From positions 85,534-149,533 of the forward strand of contig BNBX01000011.1 of NCBI GenBank assembly GCA_014656175.1: 64,000 nt of DNA, written 5' to 3'. This document shows, piece by piece, positions 34,999 to 44,049 of this stretch. The stretch is from Streptomyces werraensis. GTDB lineage: Bacteria; Actinomycetota; Actinomycetes; Streptomycetales; Streptomycetaceae. A program made the translations under genes and the position numbers. The notes below the pieces were generated by a model that saw nothing but the letters and a program-made list of their open reading frames with translations, ran no database searches and was not told the DNA's origin. Positions within the stretch are counted from its first letter, which is position 1. Each line of letters opens with the position of its first letter.

Positions 34999-36123
34999 CT
35001 ACCGGCGGTGCTGCGAGTCCGCCACCGTCACCTCGACGCGCTGGAACTCCTTCAGCTCGCTGTAACCCGTGGTGGCCATGGCGCGTCGCAGGGCGCCGAA
35101 CAGGTTCATCGAGCCGTCGGGGGTGTGGGACGGGCCGGTGAGGATCTCCTCCAGCGTGCCCACCGTGCCGAGGTCGACCTTCTTGCCGCGCGGCAGCTCC
35201 TCGTTGACGGCCTCCATGCCCCAGTGGTTGCCGCGGCCCGGCGCGTCGGTGGCGCGGGCCAGCGGGGAGCCCATCATCACGGAGTCCGCGCCGCAGGCGA
35301 TCGCCTTGGGCAGGTCGCCGGACCAGCCGACACCGCCGTCCGCGATGACGTGCACGTAACGGCCGCCGGACTCGTCCATGTAGTCGCGGCGGGCGGCGGC
35401 CACGTCGGCGACCGCGGTGGCCATCGGCACCTGGATGCCCAGCACGTTGCGCGTGGTGTGCGCGGCGCCGCCGCCGAAACCGACGAGGACGCCCGCCGCG
35501 CCGGTGCGCATCAGGTGCAGGGCGGCGGTGTAGGTGGCGCAGCCGCCGACGATCACCGGGACGTCCAGCTCGTAGATGAACTGCTTCAGGTTCAGCGGCT
35601 CGTGCGAGCCGGAGACGTGCTCCGCCGACACCGTGGTGCCGCGGATGACGAAGATGTCCACGCCCGCGTCGACGACTGCCTTGGAGAACTGGGCGGTGCG
35701 CTGCGGGGAGAGCGCGGCGGCGGTGACGACGCCGGAGTCGCGCACCTCCTTGATGCGCTGCCCGATCAGCTCCTCCTTGATGGGAGCGGAGTAGATCTCC
35801 TGGAGGCGGCGGGTGGCCGTCTCGGCGGGCAGGCCGACGATCTCGTCGAGCAAGGGCTGCGGGTCCTCGTAGCGGGTCCACAGGCCCTCGAGGTTCAGCA
35901 CGCCGAGGCCGCCGAGCTCACCGATGCGGATCGCGGTGGCCGGCGAGACGACCGAGTCCATGGGAGCGGCCAGGAACGGCAGCTCGAAGCGGTAGGCATC
36001 GATCTGCCAGGCGATCGAGACCTCCTTCGGGTCCCGCGTACGGCGGCTGGGGACGACCGCGATGTCGTCGAAGGCGTACGCCCGGCGGCCGCGCTTGCCG
36101 CGCCCGATCTCGATCTCAGTCAC
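34999..36123 (-). CDS. guaB3: GuaB3 family IMP dehydrogenase-related protein
   Basis: TIM-barrel protein of 374 residues with the IMPDH/GMP reductase fold and no CBS domains. Recognisable are FDDIAVVPSRRTRDP, FLAAPMDSVVSP, IADGGVGWSGDLPKAIACGADSVMMGSPLA and the C-terminal MNLFGALRRAMATTGYSELKEF. Where IMPDH has its catalytic Cys loop (GSICTTR) this protein reads GAAHTTR, so the Cys is His. Actinobacteria keep this gene next to guaB, as here (127 bases away). Whether it makes XMP, reduces GMP or has a regulatory role is not settled by sequence. Confidence 0.92.
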   Translation of the reverse strand: MTEIEIGRGKRGRRAYAFDDIAVVPSRRTRDPKEVSIAWQIDAYRFELPFLAAPMDSVVSPATAIRIGELGGLGVLNLEGLWTRYEDPQPLLDEIVGLPAETATRRLQEIYSAPIKEELIGQRIKEVRDSGVVTAAALSPQRTAQFSKAVVDAGVDIFVIRGTTVSAEHVSGSHEPLNLKQFIYELDVPVIVGGCATYTAALHLMRTGAAGVLVGFGGGAAHTTRNVLGIQVPMATAVADVAAARRDYMDESGGRYVHVIADGGVGWSGDLPKAIACGADSVMMGSPLARATDAPGRGNHWGMEAVNEELPRGKKVDLGTVGTLEEILTGPSHTPDGSMNLFGALRRAMATTGYSELKEFQRVEVTVADSQHRR

Positions 36124-36203
36124 GTCTGTGGCCTTTCCCTGTTGCGTTGCAGCGCCTTCCAGTATCCCCGACGGCCGCGGCGCCCACCGCCCCGGACGTC
36201 ACG

Positions 36204-36237
36204 CGAGGGCGGCCCCGGTGGTCCGGAGCCGCCCTCG
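36204..36237 (-). terminator. Hairpin after guaB
   Basis: CGAGGGCGGC (36204-36213) and GCCGCCCTCG (36228-36237) form a 10-bp stem 13 bases beyond the guaB stop codon. It may separate guaB from guaB3 expression. There is no strong T-run. Confidence 0.55.
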
Positions 36238-36249
36238 GGAAGCCCGCCG

Positions 36250-37755
36250 CTACTGACGGCTGTAGTTCGGTGCCTCGACCGTCATCTGGATGTCGTGCGG
36301 GTGGCTCTCCTTGAGACCCGCCGAGGTGATCCGGACGAAGCGGCCGCCTGCCTGCAGCTCGGGGACGGTACGGCCGCCGACGTAGAACATCGACTGGCGC
36401 AGACCGCCGACGAGCTGGTGGACGACGGACGACAGCGGGCCGCGGTAGGGCACCTGGCCCTCGATACCCTCGGGCACCAGCTGCTCGTCGGAGGCGACGC
36501 CCTCCTGAAAGTAACGGTCCTTGGAGAAGGACTTGCGGTCGCCGCGGCTCTGCATGGCGCCCAGCGACCCCATGCCGCGGTACGACTTGAACTGCTTGCC
36601 GTTGATGAACAGCAGCTCGCCCGGCGACTCCTCGCAGCCCGCGAGCAGCGAGCCGAGCATCACCGTGTCGGCGCCCGCGACGAGCGCCTTGGCGATGTCG
36701 CCGGAGTACTGCAGACCGCCGTCGCCGATGACCGGCACGCCGGCCTCCTTGGCGGCCAGCGCGGCCTCGTAGATCGCGGTGACCTGCGGGACGCCGACGC
36801 CGGCGACGACACGCGTGGTGCAGATGGAGCCGGGGCCGACACCGACCTTGATGCCGTCGCAGCCCGCGTCGACGAGCGCCTTGGCGCCGTCGCGGGTGGC
36901 GATGTTGCCGCCGATCACGTCGACGCCGGAGGAGTTCGACTTGATCTTGGCGACCATGTCGCCGACCAGCCGGGAGTGACCGTGCGCGGTGTCGACGACG
37001 ATGAAGTCGACACCCGCCTCGATCAGCGCCTGGGCGCGCTCGAAGGCGTCACCGGCGACACCGACCGCGGCGCCGACCAGCAGACGGCCCTCGCTGTCCT
37101 TGGCGGCGTTGGGGTACTTCTCGGCCTTGACGAAGTCCTTGACCGTGATGAGGCCCTTGAGGACGCCGGCGTCGTCGACCAGCGGAAGCTTCTCGATCTT
37201 GTGGCGGCGCAGCAGCTCCACGGCGTCCGGGCCGGAGATGCCGACCTTGCCGGTCACCAGCGGCATGGGCGTCATGACCTCGCGCACCTGACGGGAGCGG
37301 TCGGTCTCGAAGGCCATGTCCCGGTTGGTGACGATGCCCAGCAGCTTCTTGTTGCCGTCGGTCACCGGGACGCCGCTGATGCGGAACTTCGCGCACAGCG
37401 CGTCGGCCTCGGCGAGCGTGGCGTCCGGGTGGATCGTGATGGGGTCGGTGACCATGCCCGACTCGGACCGCTTCACCAGGTCGACCTGGTTGGCCTGGTC
37501 CTCGATGGAGAGATTGCGGTGCAGCACGCCGACACCGCCCTGGCGGGCCATCGCGATGGCCATGCGGGACTCGGTCACCTTGTCCATGGCGGCGGACAGC
37601 AGCGGGATGTTCACCCGCACGTTCTTGGAGACGTACGAGGCGGTGTCGATCTCGTCGGGTGCCATGTCCGACGGGCCCGGCAGCAGCAGCACGTCGTCGT
37701 AGGTCAGCCCGAGTGTCGCGAATTTTCCGGGCACTCCGTCGACGTTGGCAGTCAT
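36250..37755 (-). CDS. guaB: IMP dehydrogenase
   Basis: Oxidises IMP to XMP, the committed step to GMP; 501 residues, full length. It begins with the TYDDVLLLPG strand, then two CBS domains inserted after LVKRSESGMVTDPITI (about 95-215). The catalytic loop is GVGPGSICTTR, with the Cys at about residue 308. The flap and C terminus show YRGMGSLGAM and YRGPLSSVVHQLVGGLRQSM. It lies upstream of guaB3 on the same strand, and guaA is 21 kb to the left. The CBS pair would sense adenine/guanine nucleotides. Confidence 0.97.
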   Translation of the reverse strand: MTANVDGVPGKFATLGLTYDDVLLLPGPSDMAPDEIDTASYVSKNVRVNIPLLSAAMDKVTESRMAIAMARQGGVGVLHRNLSIEDQANQVDLVKRSESGMVTDPITIHPDATLAEADALCAKFRISGVPVTDGNKKLLGIVTNRDMAFETDRSRQVREVMTPMPLVTGKVGISGPDAVELLRRHKIEKLPLVDDAGVLKGLITVKDFVKAEKYPNAAKDSEGRLLVGAAVGVAGDAFERAQALIEAGVDFIVVDTAHGHSRLVGDMVAKIKSNSSGVDVIGGNIATRDGAKALVDAGCDGIKVGVGPGSICTTRVVAGVGVPQVTAIYEAALAAKEAGVPVIGDGGLQYSGDIAKALVAGADTVMLGSLLAGCEESPGELLFINGKQFKSYRGMGSLGAMQSRGDRKSFSKDRYFQEGVASDEQLVPEGIEGQVPYRGPLSSVVHQLVGGLRQSMFYVGGRTVPELQAGGRFVRITSAGLKESHPHDIQMTVEAPNYSRQ

Positions 37756-37937
37756 GACACCTTCCCCAAATGGCCTTGATCGGTGCGGATGTCCATGCTA
37801 ACGGGAAGCGTGGGTGTCTCATTCCACGGTTCCGCACGGTCCCCGGCTTCGTATGTTCGTACGGGAACGGCTGATCGTCCGTTCATATGCAACTGATGCG
37901 CCGACGCGCACGCGAAGAGGCGGTGCGGGGACGGGCG

Positions 37938-38615
37938 TTACTGCTCCGCCAGGGCCCGCAGCCGGCTCAGCGCGCGGTGCTGCGCCACCCGGACCGCGCC
38001 GGGTGACATTCCCAACATCTGACCGGTCTCCTCCGCGGTGAGCCCCACGGCGATACGCAGGAGGATCAGCTCGCGCTGGTTCTCCGGCAGGCTGGCCAGC
38101 AGTTTCTTGGCCCACTCGGCGTCGCTGCTGAGCAGGGCGCGCTCCTCGGGACCGAGCGAGTCGTCGGGCCGCTCCGGCATCTCGTCGGACGGCACGGCGG
38201 TCGAGCCGGGGTGCCGCATGGCGGCGCGCTGGAGGTCGGCGACCTTGTGGGAGGCGATGGCGAAGATGAACGCCTCGAAGGGCCGGCCGGTGTCCTTGTA
38301 GCGGGGCAGCGCGAGCAGCACCGCCACGCAGACTTCCTGGGCGAGGTCCTCGACGAAGTGCCGGGCGTCGCCCGGCAGGCGGGAGAGACGGGTGCGGCAG
38401 TAGCGCAGGGCGAGGGGGTGGACGTGGGCGAGCAGGTCGTGCGTGGCCTGCTCGTCTCCGTCGACCGCGCGGTGGACGAGCGCACCGATCGCCCCCTGGG
38501 CCGTGCCCGCCTCGTCGTCGCGCATCGGTCCATGGTGCCCTGCGGACGCGGGGTCCGTGGCACCGTGTCCTTGGTTGTGCACCGAAGCGTTATGAGCAGG
38601 TGCGCCGGAACTCAT
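37938..38615 (-). CDS. shbA: ECF RNA polymerase sigma factor, ShbA/SigD type
   Basis: Group 4 sigma factor of 225 residues. Region 2 (about 45-125) contains LALRYCRTRLSRL and DLAQEVCVAVLLALPRY, and region 4 (about 165-222) ends AEETGQMLGMSPGAVRVAQHRALSRLRAL. Position beside guaB and near bldM, whiD and groEL matches ShbA of S. griseus, which drives transcription of the principal sigma gene hrdB, and SigD of M. tuberculosis. The ATG at 38615 follows GGGGAGGG; a GTG at 38666 would add 17 residues. No anti-sigma gene is adjacent, in keeping with ShbA. Symbol by synteny and family. Confidence 0.8.
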   Translation of the reverse strand: MSSGAPAHNASVHNQGHGATDPASAGHHGPMRDDEAGTAQGAIGALVHRAVDGDEQATHDLLAHVHPLALRYCRTRLSRLPGDARHFVEDLAQEVCVAVLLALPRYKDTGRPFEAFIFAIASHKVADLQRAAMRHPGSTAVPSDEMPERPDDSLGPEERALLSSDAEWAKKLLASLPENQRELILLRIAVGLTAEETGQMLGMSPGAVRVAQHRALSRLRALAEQ

Positions 38616-39093
38616 CCCTTGCGCCCTCCCCTTCCGCTCGACCGACTCGTCCCCGAGGAACTCCACACCTCAAGGATGCGGCATCCGCCGCGAAACGAGC
38701 AGTGGGTCCCTTCCGGCCGCGGCGAACACCACGTACGGCGTGTGCCCCGGCCCACGCGGACAGTGCTCGGCGGGCCCGCCCGTACGGGGTCCGGGCCCGG
38801 GGTTCGCCGGTGCCGGCACGCCTCGCCTCCGTGCGGAGCGTCACAAGGATGGGGGCCGCAACCGTCCGGGAGGAACACGGAACGTCCGTGCCGCACCCGT
38901 ACGCACGGCCGGCGCCCCGCACCGCATGCGCGGGGCCGCGGCCATGACCGGGGCCGTGTCCTCCTCAACGGGGACCAGGCACCGCGTCCACCGGGACGGC
39001 AGACTGCCGGATCCGGGCCCGGACGCATACCCGGACCCCGTGCCGGTACGGCGCCCCGCACCCCGGCCGGCCCGGCCCGAAGGACGGGACGGC
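38616..39093. other. Intergenic region upstream of the sigma factor gene
   Basis: 478 bases between the sigma factor start and the bldM stop. Frames crossing it on either strand lack coding bias and known motifs. It is rich in short GTACGG/CCGTAC elements, common in Streptomyces spacers. It must hold the sigma gene promoter, which I could not place. Confidence 0.4.
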
Positions 39094-39705
39094 CTACCGC
39101 ACCAGACCCCACCGGAACCCGAGCGCCACCGCGTGGGCCCGGTCCGAGGCGCCGAGCTTCTTGAAGAGACGGCGCGCGTGGGTCTTCACCGTGTCCTCGG
39201 AGAGGAACAGCTCGCGGCCGATCTCCGCGTTGGAGCGACCGTGGCTCATCCCCTCCAGCACCTGGATCTCACGCGCGGTGAGCGTGGGCGCCGCGCCCAT
39301 CTCGGCCGAGCGCAGCCGACGCGGGGCGAGCCGCCAGGTCGGGTCGGCGAGCGCCTGCGTGACCGTGGCGCGCAGCTCCGCGCGGGAGGCGTCCTTGTGC
39401 AGATAGCCGCGGGCCCCGGCGGCCACCGCGAGGGCGACGCCGTCCAGGTCCTCGGCGACCGTGAGCATGATGATGCGTGCTCCGGGGTCGGCGGACAGCA
39501 GCCGCCGCACTGTCTCGACGCCGCCCAGACCGGGCATGCGCACGTCCATCAGAATCAGGTCCGAGCGGTCGGCGCCCCAGCGGCGGAGGACTTCCTCGCC
39601 GTTGGCCGCCGTCGTCACGCGCTCGACGCCGGGCACGGTCGCGACCGCGCGGCGGAGCGCCTCTCGGGCAAGCGGGGAGTCGTCGCAGACGAGGACGGAA
39701 GTCAT
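39094..39705 (-). CDS. bldM: Atypical response regulator BldM
   Basis: Developmental regulator of 203 residues, known in S. coelicolor as SCO4768. It is needed for aerial growth as a homodimer and for sporulation as a heterodimer with WhiI. The receiver domain has VLVCDDSP and D54 in LILMDVRMPG. The known protein does not depend on phosphorylation at this residue. The C-terminal LuxR helix-turn-helix is LTAREIQVLEGMSHGRSNAE and DTVKTHARRLFKKL. The full sequence is one I recognise. Its upstream region holds an exact sigma-BldN-type promoter. whiD is divergent. Confidence 0.97.
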   Translation of the reverse strand: MTSVLVCDDSPLAREALRRAVATVPGVERVTTAANGEEVLRRWGADRSDLILMDVRMPGLGGVETVRRLLSADPGARIIMLTVAEDLDGVALAVAAGARGYLHKDASRAELRATVTQALADPTWRLAPRRLRSAEMGAAPTLTAREIQVLEGMSHGRSNAEIGRELFLSEDTVKTHARRLFKKLGASDRAHAVALGFRWGLVR

Positions 39706-39827
39706 GGCCGCCCTCCGCAGCTGATGCGCGTCACCTTGAGCCTCCAGGCTGGTACGAAATCGTCACCTTGCGGTCGACCGTCTCGGACGCCCGCCCGAGC
39801 GCTTGTTCCTTCAACCGCCTCGCACTC

Positions 39828-39855
39828 TCAACGACGGTCACTCGAAAGAGTTACG
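39828..39855 (-). promoter_or_regulatory. Sigma-BldN-dependent promoter of bldM
   Basis: On the minus strand CGTAAC (39855-39850) and CGTTGA (39833-39828) are separated by 16 bases, the recognised BldN consensus. It lies about 120 bases before the bldM ATG and corresponds to bldMp1, a known direct target of the developmental ECF factor BldN. Confidence 0.88.
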
Positions 39856-40085
39856 GGGCCGTCTGCCATCTTCGGCACTCTACGTGAGGAGGCGTTCACG
39901 GTGGAGACATGCGCGACGTACCCCCGGACTTTCACTACAACCCATGCCCCATTCAGCCCCTTTTCTTCCCCTTTGATGGTGTCCGGAGCTAGATTCGCAA
40001 TGAGTCATATTTTCATCTCCTTTGATCGTAGTTGTACGGTCGTGGACACCGGATCCGCCCAGTAACGGCTACAAGGGGTCACGCA
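39856..40085 (+). promoter_or_regulatory. AT-rich upstream region of whiD
   Basis: The stretch 39930-40040 is the most AT-rich of the neighbourhood and must hold the developmental whiD promoter(s). Visible elements are TAGATT (about 39992), a palindrome ATGAGTCAT (about 40000), and a GGTGTCC/GGACACC inverted pair flanking the AT-rich part. AAGGGG lies 9 bases before the whiD ATG. I cannot assign the sigma factor. Confidence 0.4.
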
Positions 40086-40418
40086 ATGGCAGATTTCTCC
40101 CGCCTTCCCGGACCGAACGCGGACCTGTGGGACTGGCAGCTCCTGGCCGCCTGCCGCGGGGTGGACAGCTCGCTCTTCTTCCACCCGGAGGGCGAGCGGG
40201 GTGCCGCACGCAGCGCACGCGAGAACTCGGCCAAGGAGGTCTGCATGAGGTGCCCGGTACGCGCCGAGTGCGCCGCGCACGCGCTGGCGGTGCGCGAGCC
40301 GTACGGCGTGTGGGGCGGCCTGACCGAGGACGAGCGCGAAGAACTGATGGGGCGGGCGCGCAACCGGCTGGTGTCGGCGTCGGGCGCCGGCGGACACGCC
40401 ACCGCCTCGAACACCTGA
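40086..40418 (+). CDS. whiD: WhiB-family iron-sulfur regulator WhiD
   Basis: Wbl protein of 110 residues required for late spore maturation in S. coelicolor (SCO4767). It binds a [4Fe-4S] cluster that is oxygen and NO sensitive and associates with the principal sigma factor. The four ligands are C23, C53, C56 and C62 (CRGVD, CMRCPVRAEC), followed by the G(V/I)WGG turn (GVWGG, residues about 74-78) and a basic C terminus. The first 90 residues match WhiD as I remember it. It is divergent from bldM, as in other Streptomyces. Confidence 0.95.
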   Translation: MADFSRLPGPNADLWDWQLLAACRGVDSSLFFHPEGERGAARSARENSAKEVCMRCPVRAECAAHALAVREPYGVWGGLTEDEREELMGRARNRLVSASGAGGHATASNT

Positions 40419-40509
40419 AGGAACGTTTCTCCGGAAAGAAAGCCCGGGCACGCTCGTGTGCCCTTGCTCCGTCGGCCGTTCACTGACGGCCCGGTGCCGT
40501 CGGCTTCCG

Positions 40510-41406
40510 TCACCTGGCGGCGGCCGCCGCCAGCTTCTCCAGCGTCGCGGTGACCGCGGGGACCTGGGCGAGGTCCGGCAGGGTGAGCGCGACGATCTCC
40601 CGCCGCACGGCGGGTTCCAGGTCCACGGTGCGTACGCCGCGCGGCCGCAGCGACTCGAGCGCGAGCTGCGGCAGGACCGCGACCCCGAGTCCCGCGCCGA
40701 CCAGACCGGCGACCGCCGGGTAGTCGTCGGTCGCGAAGTCGATGCGCGGGGTGAAACCCGCCGTCTCGCACACCTCGACGAGCTGTCCCCGGCAGCGCGG
40801 GCAGCCCGCGATCCACGGCTCCCCCGCGAGGTCGCCGATGGCGACCGACCCCGCGCGGGCCAGCCGGTGCCGTTCCGGTACGAGCCCGACCAGCCGGTCC
40901 GACAGCAGCGGCCGCACCACCAGGTCGTCCCACTCCTCCGCACCCGCCGCGCCCTCGTAGCGGAAGGCGAGGGCCACGTCGCAGTCGCCCTCGCGCAGCA
41001 TCCGCACGGAGCGCGGCGGTTCGGCCTCCTCCAGGGAGACCCGGGTGCCGGGGTGGGCGTCGCGCAGGGCGGCGAGGGCGGTCGGCACGAGCGTGGAGCT
41101 GCCGCTGGGGAACGACACCAGCCGCACCCGTCCCGCGCGCAGTCCGGCGATGGCCGCGACCTCCTCCTCGGCGGCGGTGAGCCCGGCGAGGATGCCCGCC
41201 GCGTGCCGCACCAGCGCCTCACCGGCCTGGGTCAGCCGCATCTCTCGGCCGGTGCGGATGAGCAGCGGCGTGCCGACGGACGCCTCCAGGGCCTTCATCT
41301 GCTGGCTGACGGCGGGCTGGGTGCACCCCAGCTCGCGGGCGGCGGCGGAGAAGGAACCGGTGGAGGCCACGGCGCGCAGCACGCGGAGGTGGCGGGCTTC
41401 GATCAC
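40510..41406 (-). CDS. LysR-type transcriptional regulator
   Basis: Regulator of 298 residues. The N-terminal winged helix-turn-helix is LRVLRAVASTGSFSAAAREL then CTQPAVSQQMKALEAS (about 6-47). A periplasmic-binding-protein-like effector domain follows (about 88-295). Two nearby cysteines (CPRCRG, about 200) are unusual in the effector domain. It is divergent from the MOSC gene by 92 bases. That gap has a TTTGATCAAA palindrome (41439-41448), so the MOSC gene is its probable target and the site its probable autoregulatory operator. The effector is unknown. Confidence 0.9.
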   Translation of the reverse strand: MIEARHLRVLRAVASTGSFSAAARELGCTQPAVSQQMKALEASVGTPLLIRTGREMRLTQAGEALVRHAAGILAGLTAAEEEVAAIAGLRAGRVRLVSFPSGSSTLVPTALAALRDAHPGTRVSLEEAEPPRSVRMLREGDCDVALAFRYEGAAGAEEWDDLVVRPLLSDRLVGLVPERHRLARAGSVAIGDLAGEPWIAGCPRCRGQLVEVCETAGFTPRIDFATDDYPAVAGLVGAGLGVAVLPQLALESLRPRGVRTVDLEPAVRREIVALTLPDLAQVPAVTATLEKLAAAAAR

Positions 41407-41498
41407 ACCGCCAGGATACGCACAGGGATAAGCCCGCCTTTGATCAAATGGGGATTAATACGTCGACGCTTTGATGGGCATGCCCTACCGTGCACCGC

Positions 41499-42179
41499 AT
41501 GAAGCTTCTGTCTGTGAACCTGGGCCGCCCGAAGTCCGTTCCCTACACGGGCCAGCGTGACGGCCTGACCGGTATCGACAAGCGTCCGGTGGACGGGCCG
41601 GTGCGGGTCTCGGCGCCGGGCGGCAAGGGCATCGGCGGGAGCGGTCTGGCCGGCGACGCGGTGTGCGAGACACGGCACCACGGCGGGGACGACCAGGCGG
41701 TGTACGCGGTGGCCCGCGAGGACCTCGACGAGTGGGAGCGCACGCTGGGCCGCACGCTGCCCGCCGGCTCGTTCGGCGAGAACCTCACCACCGGGGGCGT
41801 CGACGTGTCCGGCGCGCTGATCGGCGAGCGCTGGGCGGTGGGACCCGAGGTCGTCCTGGAGGTCACCTCGGGGCGCATCCCGTGCCGGACCTTCCAGGGC
41901 CATCTGGGTGAGAAGGGCTGGGTGAAGCGGTTCACGGAGCGGGGGGCGCCGGGAGCGTACCTGCGGGTGATCACGCCCGGGGAGGTGCGCGCGGGGGACG
42001 CCGTACGCATCGTCCACCGGCCGGACCACGACGTGACGGTGGCCCTGCAGTTCCGCGCGGTGACGACGGAGCGTGACCTGCTCCCCCGGCTGCTCGCGGC
42101 GGGGGAGGCGCTGCACCCGGAGGCGCTGAAGATGGCGCGGGAGCATGTGGAGAAGTCCGGCGCGGCCATGGAGGTCTGA
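41499..42179 (+). CDS. MOSC-domain protein (YiiM-like)
   Basis: Protein of 226 residues with a MOSC beta-barrel (about 45-165), including DQAVYAVAREDLDEWE and FGENLTTGGVDVSGALIGERW. The conserved active-site Cys lies in GRIPCRTFQGHLGE. YiiM-type MOSC proteins reduce N-hydroxylated bases and drugs using the molybdenum cofactor. The ATG at 41499 is preceded at seven bases by TACCGT (41486-41491) and has no ribosome site, suggesting a leaderless mRNA. It is divergent from the LysR gene and probably under its control. Confidence 0.87.
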   Translation: MKLLSVNLGRPKSVPYTGQRDGLTGIDKRPVDGPVRVSAPGGKGIGGSGLAGDAVCETRHHGGDDQAVYAVAREDLDEWERTLGRTLPAGSFGENLTTGGVDVSGALIGERWAVGPEVVLEVTSGRIPCRTFQGHLGEKGWVKRFTERGAPGAYLRVITPGEVRAGDAVRIVHRPDHDVTVALQFRAVTTERDLLPRLLAAGEALHPEALKMAREHVEKSGAAMEV

Positions 42180-42265
42180 CCGTACGTCGGCGCGTGTCCT
42201 GGAGGACCCGTGTTCGCCCGGACCGCAGAGCGGACGCCTCCGCTCCGGGTCACTACTCTTGGGCC

Positions 42266-43039
42266 ATGACAACGGCTCTGATTACGGGATCGACGGCGGG
42301 AATCGGTGCCGCGTTCGCGCGGCGGCTGGCGGCCGACGGCCACGACCTGGTGCTCGTGGCCCGGGACACCGCCCGGCTCCGGGAACAGGCGGCCGAGCTG
42401 CACGACCGCCACGGCATCGAGGCGGAGGTGCTGACCGCCGACCTGGCCGAGGACAGGGGCATCGAGGCGGTGGAACGCCGGCTCGCCGACCGCCGCAACC
42501 CCGTGGACCTGTTGGTCAACAACGCCGGGTTCGGTCACAAGGGCCGCTACCTCGAGGTCCCCATGTCCGACGAGCTGACGATGCTCAAGGTCCACTGCGA
42601 GGCCGTGCTGCGGCTGACGTCGGCGGCTGTGGAGGCGATGCGGGAGCGCGGGCGCGGCGGGGTCGTGAACGTCGCCTCGACCGCGGCGTTCGTGCCGCGC
42701 GGGACGTACGGGGCGTCGAAGGCGTGGGTCGTGCAGTTCACGCAGGGCGCGGCGCAGGACCTGGCCGGTCACGGCGTGCGTCTGATGGCGCTGTGCCCCG
42801 GCTTCGTGCGCACCGAGTTCCACCAGCGGGCCGGCATGGGCACGGACAACATCCCGCGGTGGATGTGGCTGGACGCGGACAAGGTCGCCGCGGCGGCGCT
42901 GGCGGACCTGGCCCGGGGCAAGTCGCTGTCCATCCCCGACCCGCGGTACAAGGTGCTGATGGGGGCGTCGAAGCTGGTCCCGCGGAACCTGCTGGGCGGG
43001 ATCTCGTCGCGGACGGGGCGGAAGTACGGGCCTCGCTGA
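42266..43039 (+). CDS. Short-chain dehydrogenase/reductase
   Basis: Classical SDR of 257 residues. The cofactor site TGSTAGIGAAFA (residues about 7-18) with VARDTARL suggests NADP. NNAGFGHKG, the Ser of NVASTAAFVP and YGASK complete the active site. The C-terminal CPGFVRTEF is typical of the YqjQ/DltE-like branch. The ATG at 42266 lies six bases after TACTCT (42254-42259), so the message is probably leaderless. The substrate is not evident. Confidence 0.9.
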   Translation: MTTALITGSTAGIGAAFARRLAADGHDLVLVARDTARLREQAAELHDRHGIEAEVLTADLAEDRGIEAVERRLADRRNPVDLLVNNAGFGHKGRYLEVPMSDELTMLKVHCEAVLRLTSAAVEAMRERGRGGVVNVASTAAFVPRGTYGASKAWVVQFTQGAAQDLAGHGVRLMALCPGFVRTEFHQRAGMGTDNIPRWMWLDADKVAAAALADLARGKSLSIPDPRYKVLMGASKLVPRNLLGGISSRTGRKYGPR

Positions 43040-43218
43040 CGGACGGGGTGGACGTAGGGTCTCTCCGCCCCGGCGGGCCGCTGGTCCTGACCGGGGCACG
43101 CCACCCGGCGGCACACGGTCACGGCGGGACGCGGGCCGCTCCCCGGAGGAGGATGGAGGGGACAGGGCACCCAGAACCCGAGACACCCGCCTCCGCGGGT
43201 GCCGGAGGTGGCGACGTC

Positions 43219-43926
43219 ATGACCTTCGTACAGTTGATCGACTGCAGGACGAGCCGGTTCGAGGAGATGGACCAGCTCTTGGACCGGTGGGTCGAGCAGA
43301 CCAAGGGGAAGAGGACGGCGACGCACGCGGTGGTCGGCAAGGACCGCTCGGACGCGTCACACGTCGTCGAGATCGTGGAGTTCCCGTCGTACGAGGAGGC
43401 GATGCGGAACTCTCAGCTGCCGGAGACCGACCGGATCTTCCGGGAGATGGTGGCCCTCTGCGACGAGATGCCCACCTTCACGGACCTGGACGTGATGCGC
43501 GACGCCCAGCTGAACACGGACACGGCGCGGCGCTTCTTCGAGGTGGCGGTCACGTCGGACGATCTGTCCGGGCTGACGGGTCTGGTCGAGGAGCACTACC
43601 GCGGCCACGATCCGGCCAACGAGCAGGACGTGCTCGGCCTGGACCACCTCCGGCGCGAGCTGGACGAGTGGCGCGGCGGCTTCGACTTCACCTTCCGCGT
43701 CGAGGACCACATCGCCGAGGGCGACCGGGTGTGCACCCGGTGGGTCTGGAAAGCGACCCACAGGGCCGACTTCCTCGGCATTCCGGCGACGGGCAAGGAC
43801 GTCACCATGACGGGCACGACCATCTTCCGCTTCGGCGACAACGGCAAGATCGTCGAGGGCTGGTGGGAGTACGACCGGCTGGGGCTGATGGCGGAGCTGG
43901 GGGCGCTGGAGCCGGTGGACCTCTGA
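43219..43926 (+). CDS. Two-domain SnoaL-like (ester cyclase) protein
   Basis: Protein of 235 residues. The first part (about 1-95) resembles a ferredoxin-like stress or monooxygenase barrel domain (VQLIDCRTSRFEEMDQLLDRW, HVVEIVEFPSYEEAM). The second (about 100-230) is a SnoaL/NTF2-like cone with FFEVAVTSDDLSGL, VEDHIAEGDRVCTRW, HRADFLGIPATGKDV and the end motif FRFGDNGKIVEGWWEYD. SnoaL-like proteins without the antibiotic genes around them have unknown substrates. A CCGGCGG/CCGCCGG hairpin just after the stop (about 43929-43946) may terminate it. Confidence 0.82.
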   Translation: MTFVQLIDCRTSRFEEMDQLLDRWVEQTKGKRTATHAVVGKDRSDASHVVEIVEFPSYEEAMRNSQLPETDRIFREMVALCDEMPTFTDLDVMRDAQLNTDTARRFFEVAVTSDDLSGLTGLVEEHYRGHDPANEQDVLGLDHLRRELDEWRGGFDFTFRVEDHIAEGDRVCTRWVWKATHRADFLGIPATGKDVTMTGTTIFRFGDNGKIVEGWWEYDRLGLMAELGALEPVDL

Positions 43927-44049
43927 TCCGGCGGGGCTCCGCCGGTGGCGCGGCGGTCACCCGCAAGACGTCCTGGGGGCGCTGCGCCGGAGTGCGCACA
44001 GCTTGACCAGGACGATGAGGTTCGGCCCGAACGGGGTCCCACCGGACGG

